Shown: piece after piece, positions 5,379 to 12,376 of the stretch | How the letters are laid out: each line of letters starts with the position of its first letter | How positions within the stretch are numbered: position 1 is the first letter of the stretch | From: JAMCUI01 sp964520615 | Lineage (GTDB): Bacteria; Patescibacteriota; Microgenomatia; 2-02-FULL-39-11 | DNA: 19,115 nucleotides | NCBI GenBank assembly: GCA_964520615.1 | Contig: CAZFNL010000051.1 | Location: 1-19,115 of the forward strand | Reading direction: 5' to 3' | Translations under genes and position numbers: made by a program | The notes under the pieces: generated by a model | Seen by the model: only the letters and a program-made list of their open reading frames with translations | Told to the model about the DNA's origin: nothing | Databases searched by the model: none

Positions 5379-6779
5379 ATGTCTGATTTTGAGCCAGTTA
5401 TCGGTCTTGAGATCCATGTGGAATTAAAAACCAGATCCAAAATGTTCTGCGGATGCAGCGCAGACTATTTCGGCCATGATCCCAATACGCACTGCTGCCC
5501 GGTCTGTCTGGGTCTTCCTGGGGCACTTCCTGTCCCGAACCGAAAGGCGGTTGAATGGTGTGTCATGTTGGGGATGGCTTTAGGATGCGCCATACCGGAA
5601 TTCAGCAAATTTGACCGTAAAAATTATTTTTATCCGGATCTGCCGAAAGGCTATCAGATAAGCCAATATGACCAACCGTTTTGTGTAAACGGTTTTTTGG
5701 ACATAAAAATCCCAAGTTCAAATGACAGATCAAATCAGAAAGCGCAAGTCCAAAAAACCAAAAGAATAAGGATTAGAAGAGTGCATATGGAGGAAGATAC
5801 AGGAAAACTTCTTCATGCGAAAGTGGAGGGAAAGAATGTATCACTCATTGACTTTAACCGCAGCGGAGTACCTTTGGTCGAGATCGTTACGGAACCTGAT
5901 ATCAGGACAAGTGAAGAAGCCAGAATTTTCCTGAAAAAGCTGCATCAGATTGTCAGGTATCTGGGGATATCGGATGCGGATATGGAAGAAGGAAGTATGA
6001 GGCTGGAGCCTAATATATCGGTACGAGCGTTAAGCGTTAAGCGTAAAGTGGAAAGTGAGGAATTACCTAAGTATAAAGTAGAGGTGAAAAATATTAATTC
6101 CTTCAATTTTGCCAAGAAAGCAATAGATTTCGAGATTAAAAGGCACATTAGGTTATTGGAAGATGGGATTACGCCAAAACAGGAAACGCGTGGTTGGGAT
6201 GAGAAAAAAGGTGTAACATATTCTCAAAGAAGTAAGGAAGAAGCGCAGGATTACAGGTATTTCCCTGAACCGGATATTCCTCCCGTAAGGTGGACAAAAT
6301 CTCAAATCTCAAATCTCAAATCTCAAATTTGTGAACTTCCGGATGAAAAAATTTCCAGGTTTATGAAGAATTACTCATTATCAGAATACGACTCGACAGT
6401 TTTGACTGATGAGAAAGAAACTGCGGATTACTTTGAAGAAAGCATAAAGCATCAAGCGTCAAGCGGAAAGAATAGTGATGTAAACCCAAAGATTATTGCC
6501 AATTGGATAATAAATAAGAAGGCAGATATTTCAAAAATATCACCCGAAGAATTAGTTAAACTCATTTCCCAAAAATCGCAAATAGCAACGATATCGGACA
6601 TTGAATTGGAACAAGTTGTCAAAAAAGTGCTTGACGAAAATCCTAAAGCTGTTGCCGATTATAAGTCCGGCAAGCAAAACGCGCTTATGTTTCTGGTGGG
6701 CCAGGTGATGAGGGAGGCTAAAGGAAAAGCCGTTACTGAAAAAATCCACATAAAACTTTTAAGCTTTATAAATAAATAA
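5379..6779 (+). CDS. gatB: Asp/Glu-tRNA(Asn/Gln) amidotransferase subunit B
   Basis: The 466-residue GatB activates the carboxylate on Glu-tRNA(Gln) or Asp-tRNA(Asn) and adds ammonia delivered from GatA. The N-terminal VIGLEIHVELKTRSKMFCGC is typical, with a zinc-type CxC (24, 26) and CPxC (40, 43). Also seen are FDRKNYFYPDLPKGYQISQ, HMEEDTGKLLH, DFNRSGVPLVEIVTEPD and the tail domain ending GQVMREAKGKAV. Four stretches have no counterpart in ordinary GatB: after DIKIP, after NISVRA, after PPVRW, and between YFEES and NPKIIANW. Each coincides with a 7-nt tandem repeat in the DNA, and the frame is kept. The start lies 4 bases after the asparaginase stop without a clear ribosome binding site. 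The gene is convergent with the diguanylate cyclase gene. Confidence 0.95.
   Translation: MSDFEPVIGLEIHVELKTRSKMFCGCSADYFGHDPNTHCCPVCLGLPGALPVPNRKAVEWCVMLGMALGCAIPEFSKFDRKNYFYPDLPKGYQISQYDQPFCVNGFLDIKIPSSNDRSNQKAQVQKTKRIRIRRVHMEEDTGKLLHAKVEGKNVSLIDFNRSGVPLVEIVTEPDIRTSEEARIFLKKLHQIVRYLGISDADMEEGSMRLEPNISVRALSVKRKVESEELPKYKVEVKNINSFNFAKKAIDFEIKRHIRLLEDGITPKQETRGWDEKKGVTYSQRSKEEAQDYRYFPEPDIPPVRWTKSQISNLKSQICELPDEKISRFMKNYSLSEYDSTVLTDEKETADYFEESIKHQASSGKNSDVNPKIIANWIINKKADISKISPEELVKLISQKSQIATISDIELEQVVKKVLDENPKAVADYKSGKQNALMFLVGQVMREAKGKAVTEKIHIKLLSFINK
5712..5755 (+). repeat. Degenerate repeat insert A in gatB
   Basis: This low-complexity stretch is built from TCAAAT/CAGA/CAAGT-like words with a loose 7-nt rhythm. 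It encodes about residues 112-125 (SSNDRSNQKAQVQK), between DIKI and TKRIRIRRVHMEED, where GatB proteins normally have only a short turn. It is more decayed than inserts B to D, so its assignment to the same class is weaker. Confidence 0.45.
6026..6060 (+). repeat. Heptamer tandem repeat insert B in gatB (AGCGTTA family)
   Basis: Five 7-nt units in a row: AGCGTTA, AGCGTTA, AGCGTAA, AGTGGAA, AGTGAGG. They encode extra residues LSVKRKVESEE between NISVRA and the conserved KVEVKNINSFNF. The unit type recurs at 6441-6468. Confidence 0.75.
6301..6328 (+). repeat. Heptamer tandem repeat insert C in gatB (CTCAAAT family)
   Basis: Four perfect copies of CTCAAAT, preceded by a partial unit AAAT. They encode the KSQISNLKSQI segment between PPVRW and ELPDEKISRF. 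The unit matches the repeat at the start of the window in gatD. Confidence 0.9.
6441..6468 (+). repeat. Heptamer tandem repeat insert D in gatB (AGCGTCA family)
   Basis: Four 7-nt units: AGCATAA, AGCATCA, AGCGTCA, AGCGGAA. They encode extra residues (SIKHQASSGK) between TADYFEE and NPKIIANW of the tail domain. They are related to the AGCGTTA units at 6026-6060. Confidence 0.7.
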
Positions 6780-6790
6780 ATCAATTCAAT

Positions 6791-6819
6791 GAGGTTGGAC
6801 TTAAATTGCGTTAGTCCTC
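6791..6819. terminator. Weak hairpin between convergent gatB and diguanylate cyclase genes
   Basis: GGACT (6797-6801) pairs with AGTCC (6813-6817), extendable by AA with TT across a one-base bulge. GAGG (6791-6794) can alternatively pair with CCTC (6816-6819). No T-run follows on either strand. It lies between two converging genes and overlaps the minus-strand stop codon, so it could slow polymerase from both sides, but the evidence is slight. Confidence 0.3.
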
Positions 6820-8424
6820 AGATAGATCGTGAAGAAAATCCTTGTCAGGCTGGTTATGTAAGAAATCGTCACTCACCCTGTTTCTTCCTTCTAACTTTGC
6901 AGAATAAGCAGCTTTATCAGCGTAATTCATAATCATGTTTGCTATACTGTCTGAATCTGGCATACCCTCTTTTGAGAGGTTGGAGTCCCGCTGTTTATAT
7001 GAAAATATACCTATACTAAATGTAGTACCTGGTGGTCTTACCTCATCCTCTTTTTTTCTTGGTATTCCTTCACCGTTTGGATGTGTTTGTCTGGGAAACT
7101 GTATTAAAGCATTGTCGATTATATCAGCTATTTCCTTGACGTTATCAAGAGACAAGTTTTGTGTGGTTACGAGATTGTTCAATACTTTGGGTAGAACATA
7201 ATCTGCTATTGCACAAGTATATTGTGCAAATGTTGTTGCTTGAACTTTATCTGCACCAGGAAGGATTATTGCATATTCTTCACCACCCCACCTACCTATG
7301 ATATCAGCTTGTCTGGCGATTTTGCGCAGTAGATATGAATGAGCCCAAATCATTTTATCCCCCAGAATGTGGCCATATGTGTCATTGACACTCTTAAAAT
7401 GGTCAGAGTCCATCATGAGAAATGATATGGGTGATCCCGCTCGTATGGCTCTTCTTGTCTCTTCATACATGTGTTCCTTAAAATGGGCGTTACTCCATAG
7501 ATTAGTAAGAGAGTCTTTTGCAGCTTCTCTTGCGTTATTTATGGCAATGGCTGTATGTTCTGCAAATGACATTAGAAGCTGTGCATCTTCTTCACTATAT
7601 AGGTTTGGTGAATTAGAGTTCAGTTGTAGAAACCCAAGAACTATATTTTCACCAGTTTTTTGATCTTTTGCTACCAAAGGTGCTGCTACAAATGAACCAG
7701 TATTTCCATTCTCATAGCGTTTATCAGTTAAAGTATTTGCGATTGCTAAAGGTTGCATATATTGTTTCATCCATGAAAGAGTTGGTCTATTATTTACATC
7801 AAACACCTCTGAACCCATTTTTAAGACTGGGATACTTGCTTCTTCATATTCCCATTTCAACTGCATCACCCACTTACCGTTTTCGTTAAAGATAATATTT
7901 GCCCTATCATGAGGAAGAACTGTTGATAAAATTGCTTGAATATTGCTAAGAATTTTTTTAGGAATCAATCGTTGATTAATTTGTTTTGCAGCTTCGTTTA
8001 CTGCTTGCTGTTGCTTATACGACGTAATGTCATGTACTTCAATTTCAAAACCGCTTTTACCAGGCGTCTCTGCTTCGTTTATAAATCTTGGAGCAAGTTT
8101 GAGCCAACGGATTTTTCCGTTTGGCGTATGGACCATGATTTCTCCTGTTTCATTTGCAAGTGAATTCGGTTTTCCAGCCTCTTTAGAGGCGGAAAATACT
8201 GACTTTAGAAGTTGTCGGGATTCCATATTCGGTCTAAAAGCATTAAAAAGTTCAAGAGCGGTCTTTTTTTCAAAATCCTCAGCTTTAATTCCATATGTTG
8301 ACGCAGCCCGTTGACTGATTTTTGCAACATGAAGATTGGAATCGATGATGAAAAGTGGACTTTGTCGTGGGTCAGCAGACTCGATATGATTTTGGAGTAT
8401 TGGTGGCCTCTCATTTGTTTGCAT
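6811..8424 (-). CDS. PAS-GAF-GGDEF diguanylate cyclase
   Basis: The 537-residue protein has a PAS domain (about 20-138), a GAF domain (about 145-300) and a GGDEF domain (about 300-520). The cyclase site looks active: metal Asp339 in MMDSDHF, ND-TYGH (347-352), GGEEY (380-384) and the closing ADKAAYSAKLEGRNRV. An inhibitory-site RxxD (Arg371-Asp374) stands five residues before GGEEY, so product inhibition by c-di-GMP is likely. Between GGEEY and SIGIF there are about 85 residues, some 35 more than usual, including a charged, Pro-rich piece around 444-467. No membrane segment or signal peptide is seen, so it should be cytosolic. It stands alone on the minus strand, with no effector or phosphodiesterase nearby. 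The ligands of PAS and GAF are unknown. ATG 8424 gives a protein starting just before the PAS domain. Confidence 0.92.
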   Translation of the reverse strand: MQTNERPPILQNHIESADPRQSPLFIIDSNLHVAKISQRAASTYGIKAEDFEKKTALELFNAFRPNMESRQLLKSVFSASKEAGKPNSLANETGEIMVHTPNGKIRWLKLAPRFINEAETPGKSGFEIEVHDITSYKQQQAVNEAAKQINQRLIPKKILSNIQAILSTVLPHDRANIIFNENGKWVMQLKWEYEEASIPVLKMGSEVFDVNNRPTLSWMKQYMQPLAIANTLTDKRYENGNTGSFVAAPLVAKDQKTGENIVLGFLQLNSNSPNLYSEEDAQLLMSFAEHTAIAINNAREAAKDSLTNLWSNAHFKEHMYEETRRAIRAGSPISFLMMDSDHFKSVNDTYGHILGDKMIWAHSYLLRKIARQADIIGRWGGEEYAIILPGADKVQATTFAQYTCAIADYVLPKVLNNLVTTQNLSLDNVKEIADIIDNALIQFPRQTHPNGEGIPRKKEDEVRPPGTTFSIGIFSYKQRDSNLSKEGMPDSDSIANMIMNYADKAAYSAKLEGRNRVSDDFLHNQPDKDFLHDLSED

Positions 8425-8438
8425 ATTTCGGTTACTTT

Positions 8439-8467
8439 ATTATAGAAGAGATTGATTATCTATCCAA
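8439..8467 (-). promoter_or_regulatory. Candidate promoter of the diguanylate cyclase gene
   Basis: On the minus strand, TTGGAT (8467-8462) is followed after 17 bases by a perfect TATAAT (8444-8439). Transcription would start near 8432, leaving only about 8 bases before ATG 8424. The -35 matches only 3 of 6 positions and the region is AT-rich. Confidence 0.45.
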
Positions 8468-8506
8468 CAGGATAATTGAGTTCTATCGTAATTTTAACAA
8501 AGTATG

Positions 8507-8512
8507 TATAAT
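8507..8512 (+). promoter_or_regulatory. Candidate -10 box for dnaE
   Basis: A perfect TATAAT lies 19 bases before the dnaE ATG (8532). No matching -35 is found at 16-18 bases; TTGAGT at 8476-8481 is too far away. The interval 8425-8531 between divergent genes must hold the dnaE promoter, so this is the best candidate. Confidence 0.35.
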
Positions 8513-8531
8513 TAATGTCTTAGAGATAATC

Positions 8532-11500
8532 ATGTCTGATTTTGTACATCTTCATACTCATTCTGAATTCTCTCTTCTTGACGGGCTGGGAAAGATTTCT
8601 GATTTGATCAACCGCGCAAAACAGTTGGGAATGGATTCACTGGCAATTACTGACCATGGTGCCATGTACGGAGCTGTGAAATTTTTTCTGAAGGCAAGGG
8701 AGGCAGGAATAAAACCAATTATTGGCGTGGAGGCTTACCAGGCAGCAAGAAGCCGTTTTGACAAACAGCAGGGTTTGGACAGTGATCAATATCACCTTAT
8801 TCTTCTGGCAGAGAATAATACCGGTTACAAGAATTTAATGAAGCTAGTTACACACGCGAACCTTGAAGGGTATTATTACAAACCAAGGATTGATTTGCAG
8901 ATTCTCCGTGATCATAGTGAAGGATTGGTATGTCTTTCCGGTTGTCTCAACGGGGAGGTACCCCATCTTCTTTTTACAAACCAGATGGAACAGGCTGAAA
9001 AAAAAGCACGGGAATTTATGGAGATATTTCCTGAGGGAAGATTTTTTCTGGAGTTGCAACAGCACCCTAAAATTCCCATTCAGGAGGAGACGAATAAAAA
9101 GTTGGTAGATCTTTCTAGAAAGTTGGGATTGCCCATCGTGGCAACCAATGATATCCACTATGTCGGTAAGGATGATGCAGAAGCACAAGAGATTCTTCTT
9201 TGTGTTCAAACCCAGCATACGATTTTGGAATCCAGAAGACCCCTTTCGATGATTTCTTCCCCAGATTTTTATATGAGAAGCCCTGAAGAGATGAAAGGAC
9301 TTTTTATACAATATCCTGAAGCAATAGAAAACACCGTAAAAATTGCCCAGCGTTGCAATGTAGAAATAGAGTTGGGAAAGTTTATTTTACCCCAGTTTGA
9401 GGTTCCCTCTGATACGACACCTGATATTTACCTGGCAAAATTAGCTGAAGAAAGATTGAAAGGGAGAGTCAATCAGGTGACTGGTGATTTGAAAAAGAGG
9501 CTTGATTATGAGCTGAATATTATCTCCCAGAAAGGGTATTCAACTTATTTTCTTATAGTAGCGGATTTTGTCAATTGGGCAAAGGGAAAAAAGATTGCAG
9601 TAGGGCCAGGCCGTGGTTCAGCTGCAGGTAGCTTAGTGGCTTATAGCATGGGTATTACTGATCTTGACCCCATAAAGCATAATCTGCCCTTTGAAAGATT
9701 CTTAAATCCGGACCGCCCGTCACCTCCTGATATAGATCTTGATTTTGCTGATGACAGAAGGGATGAAGTTATAGCATATGTGACTGAAAAGTACGGAAGC
9801 GATAAAGTGGCGCAGATTATCACCTTTGGGACAATGGAAGCAAGGCAGGCGGTACGTGATGTCGGCCGCGCATTGGGTATGCCATATGCCCAGCCGGACA
9901 GAATTGCCAAAATGATTCCTCCCGGAGCGCAGGGTTTTCCCATGACTCTGGACAAGGCTTTACAAATTACTCCTGAATTGGCAGCAGCATATCAGAATGA
10001 GCCGGAAACAAAAAGATTGATTGAGCTGGCAAGGAAATTGGAAGGGGTTGCCCGTCATGCTTCAGTTCATGCTGCTGGAATTGTAATATCCGACAAGCCT
10101 CTTACTTCATACACGCCTTTGCAGAAGGAAACCAAAGGTGAAAGGATTATTACCCAATACGATATGTATTGTCTTGATTTGAATGCGGCAGACGGAAAGG
10201 GTGTCGGACTTCTCAAAATGGACCTTCTGGGTTTGAGGAATTTGACCATATTGGAAAACAGTATCAAGTTTGTCAAAGAAACAAAAGGGAAAGATTTAAA
10301 CCTTCTTGATATTTCCCTGAATGATCCCGATGTCTATAAATTGATAGCTTCCGGGGAAACAACTGGCGTGTTTCAGCTTGAGTCGGCAGGGATGCGCAGG
10401 TTGGCAAGGGATTTGAAGCCGACTAAATTTTCCGATATTTCAGCGATGGTGGCGCTATTTCGGCCTGGACCAATGGACTGGATACCGAGTTTTATAGAAT
10501 CAAAAGCAAACCCCAAAAAGATAAAATATCCCCACCCCGCATTAAAGCAAGTGCTGGCAGAAACCTATGGTATAGCTGTTTATCAGGAGCAGTGTATGCA
10601 AATAGCCAATCAAATGGCGGGTTACACTATGGTGGAGGCGGATAAATTGCGGATGGCCATCGGGAAGAAAAAACCCGATGCAATGAAAAAAGAAAAAGTA
10701 AAGTTCATAAACGGATGCATAAAAAGCGGGTATACAAAAAAAGTAGCTGAAAACATCTTTTCGCTTATTGAGAAATTTGTAGGATACGGGTTTAACAAAG
10801 CCCATTCCGCTTCCTATGCGCTTATCGCTTATCAGACCGCCTATATGAAAGCTAAATTTCCGGTTGAATTTATGACTGCGGTTCTTACAGCAGAGAGCCG
10901 TGGCGCTTCCGGGCCCGCCAGGGATGATAAAATCGCTCAGGCAATACTTGAATGCCGGAGAATGAAAATATTATTGCTGCCGCCTGACATAAACAATTCT
11001 AATATAGAATTTACTATTGAGATGAATAAGGAGAATGAAGATGAAGGAAAAATCAGGTTCGGGCTTTCAGCTATAAAAAATGTAGGCACAGCTGCAATAG
11101 ACTCAATTCTTGGCGCAAGGGATAAAGGAGGGGAATTCAGGTCTTTTACAGATTTTATAAACCGTGTCGATTTGTCTAAAGTAAACAGAAAAACACTGGA
11201 AAGTCTTATAAAGGCCGGTGCGATGGATAAGTTCGGTAAAAGAGCTGCGCTTCTTGCAGCATATTCCCAAATTGTAGATAAAGTAAACTCTAGGAGAAAA
11301 CGCCAAATGGAGGGCCAGACAAGTCTTTTTGCTTTTGATGAGGAGGAGGAATTAAAAGATGATATACCAGACATTGAGGAGCTTACCAAAGAAGAATTAT
11401 TAATATTCGAAAAAGAACTTCTGGGATTTTATTTGACTGAACACCCTTTATCGCCTTATCTTTCTAAACTTCAGCCGCGGGTCACCCATAGGATAGCAAA

Positions 11501-11771
11501 TCTGACCCAGACCAGAAGTCAGATTATTGTAGGCGGTCTTATATCACAAATAAAGAAAATTATCACTAAAAACGGAAATAATGAGATGGCTTTTATAAAA
11601 ATTGATGATATGACGGGAACTGTGGAATTAATTGTGTTTCCTTCCGTTTACGCAAAGACAAAAAACTATTTATTAAGAGATCGTGTGATTTTGATAAAAG
11701 GCAAAGTGAGTGAAAAAGACGACAGGTTGACGGTAATAGCTGATGACATAAAGCCTTTAGGGTTGAGTTAA
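8532..11771 (+). CDS. dnaE: DNA polymerase III subunit alpha (replicative polymerase)
   Basis: The 1079-residue product begins with a PHP domain (VHLHTHSEFSLLDG; then ITDHG and TNDIHY). The polymerase core has GPGRGSAAGSLVAYSMG and PPDIDLDFADDRRDE, with catalytic Asp400 and Asp402, plus KMDLLGLRNLTIL with Asp564 as the third acidic residue. HASVHAAGIVIS is also conserved. An OB fold close to the C-terminus starts at QIIVGGLISQIKK. The frame is open upstream to 8355, but ATG 8532 is chosen because the family starts right before VHLHTHS and the upstream part overlaps the divergent gene. The PHP histidines appear kept, so a PHP-type 3'-5' proofreading activity is possible. The protein ends just after the OB fold, so the C-terminal tau-binding region of the E. 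coli enzyme appears to be missing. Confidence 0.96.
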   Translation: MSDFVHLHTHSEFSLLDGLGKISDLINRAKQLGMDSLAITDHGAMYGAVKFFLKAREAGIKPIIGVEAYQAARSRFDKQQGLDSDQYHLILLAENNTGYKNLMKLVTHANLEGYYYKPRIDLQILRDHSEGLVCLSGCLNGEVPHLLFTNQMEQAEKKAREFMEIFPEGRFFLELQQHPKIPIQEETNKKLVDLSRKLGLPIVATNDIHYVGKDDAEAQEILLCVQTQHTILESRRPLSMISSPDFYMRSPEEMKGLFIQYPEAIENTVKIAQRCNVEIELGKFILPQFEVPSDTTPDIYLAKLAEERLKGRVNQVTGDLKKRLDYELNIISQKGYSTYFLIVADFVNWAKGKKIAVGPGRGSAAGSLVAYSMGITDLDPIKHNLPFERFLNPDRPSPPDIDLDFADDRRDEVIAYVTEKYGSDKVAQIITFGTMEARQAVRDVGRALGMPYAQPDRIAKMIPPGAQGFPMTLDKALQITPELAAAYQNEPETKRLIELARKLEGVARHASVHAAGIVISDKPLTSYTPLQKETKGERIITQYDMYCLDLNAADGKGVGLLKMDLLGLRNLTILENSIKFVKETKGKDLNLLDISLNDPDVYKLIASGETTGVFQLESAGMRRLARDLKPTKFSDISAMVALFRPGPMDWIPSFIESKANPKKIKYPHPALKQVLAETYGIAVYQEQCMQIANQMAGYTMVEADKLRMAIGKKKPDAMKKEKVKFINGCIKSGYTKKVAENIFSLIEKFVGYGFNKAHSASYALIAYQTAYMKAKFPVEFMTAVLTAESRGASGPARDDKIAQAILECRRMKILLLPPDINNSNIEFTIEMNKENEDEGKIRFGLSAIKNVGTAAIDSILGARDKGGEFRSFTDFINRVDLSKVNRKTLESLIKAGAMDKFGKRAALLAAYSQIVDKVNSRRKRQMEGQTSLFAFDEEEELKDDIPDIEELTKEELLIFEKELLGFYLTEHPLSPYLSKLQPRVTHRIANLTQTRSQIIVGGLISQIKKIITKNGNNEMAFIKIDDMTGTVELIVFPSVYAKTKNYLLRDRVILIKGKVSEKDDRLTVIADDIKPLGLS

Positions 11772-11789
11772 AGCGGCATATAAAGCCTC

Positions 11790-11818
11790 TTGACTTGGTG
11801 AAACACTCCTCTTAAAAT
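11790..11818 (+). promoter_or_regulatory. Promoter of the ATP synthase operon
   Basis: TTGACT (11790-11795) and TAAAAT (11813-11818) are separated by 17 bases, 5 of 6 matches to consensus in each box. The predicted start of transcription, near 11825, falls directly at GTG 11826, so the first gene may be translated from a leaderless mRNA. A small imperfect hairpin (11771-11791) after dnaE ends at the -35 box. Confidence 0.6.
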
Positions 11819-11825
11819 AATCCCA

Positions 11826-12128
11826 GTGGTAAAAAAAAGAAAGATATTGAAGTTTACCAAAGATAAGTTGTTGGAAGAAATTGAGGAGGAAGAGAAGCCG
11901 AGGAAGGATGATGAGAAGGAGAAAGGTAAATTTCTGGCAATGATTTCACTAGCTTCGGAATTAGGTTTTTCAATTTCTTTACCGATAGCGGGGGGAGCCA
12001 TTCTGGGTCAGTTTTTGGATAGCAGATTACTTACGACACCTAGGATGACTCTCTCTTTAATTTTTTTTGGACTGATAATCAGTGCGGCAAATATTTATTT
12101 TATCATGAAAGAAAGCGAAAAAGGCTAG
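11826..12128 (+). CDS. AtpZ/AtpI-family small membrane protein of the ATP synthase operon
   Basis: The 100-residue protein has a highly charged N-terminal 35 residues (EEIEEEEKPRKDDEKEKGK) and then two membrane segments. The segment LASELGFSISLPIAGGAILGQFLD and the following LTTPRMTLSLIFFGLIISAAN match the AtpZ/AtpI type, small proteins thought to aid c-ring assembly or ion uptake. It is the first gene of the operon, the usual place for this family. The start GTG 11826 has no ribosome binding site and lies at the predicted transcription start. The next in-frame ATG (11940) would cut into the first membrane segment, so GTG is kept with moderate confidence. The operon position makes the family call firm; the exact role is not. 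Confidence 0.75.
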   Translation: MVKKRKILKFTKDKLLEEIEEEEKPRKDDEKEKGKFLAMISLASELGFSISLPIAGGAILGQFLDSRLLTTPRMTLSLIFFGLIISAANIYFIMKESEKG

Positions 12129-12376
12129 TACTCCATTTCGTTAATTTTCAATCATTTCTCAAAGCCGGTCCGGGTGAAAGAATTAACGGAAAGAACTACT
12201 AGAAGCTATCTCAAAATTCTAATTTCAGGACCGACAAAAACAACATTATCGAAGCAAAAAAATAATATCGAGACGAGTTCTAATAGAATTTCGCAAGTCA
12301 TCATAGATATGTATTGATAGAATGTACCGCCAGAAAATAAGATAAGTCTAATATTGATATTGGAATAGATTTTTTA
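12129..12376 (+). other. 248-base gap between the atpZ/I-like gene and atpB
   Basis: No recognisable gene is seen. The frame of the preceding gene stays open for 62 codons past its TAG, but the translation resembles nothing known to me. Possible RNA structure includes CGTTAATT (12139-12146) with AATTAACG (12181-12188), and CGGTCC (12166-12171) with GGACCG (12228-12233). A weak internal promoter could be TTGATA (12314-12319) with TAAGAT (12338-12343), 18 bases apart. It is the longest gap inside the operon. Confidence 0.4.

Noticed and set aside
6301..6328. CRISPR-like direct repeats
   Set aside because: Units are 7 bases long, contiguous without spacers and translated within gatB.
7367..8314. 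Plus-strand open frames within the diguanylate cyclase gene
   Set aside because: They are antisense to a gene with clear PAS, GAF and GGDEF motifs and carry no motifs of their own.
8355..8531. Upstream extension of dnaE by 59 residues
   Set aside because: It would overlap the divergent diguanylate cyclase gene, and DnaE proteins begin just before the VHLHTHS motif.
8844..9311. 155-codon minus-strand open frame inside dnaE
   Set aside because: It is a shadow of the dnaE coding frame, with no recognisable domain.
10937..11389. 150-codon minus-strand open frame inside dnaE
   Set aside because: Low-complexity, Ser/Phe-rich antisense translation of a well-conserved coding region.
12129..12376. 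tRNA or known riboswitch in the gap before atpB
   Set aside because: No cloverleaf arms, CCA end or recognisable riboswitch core could be traced.
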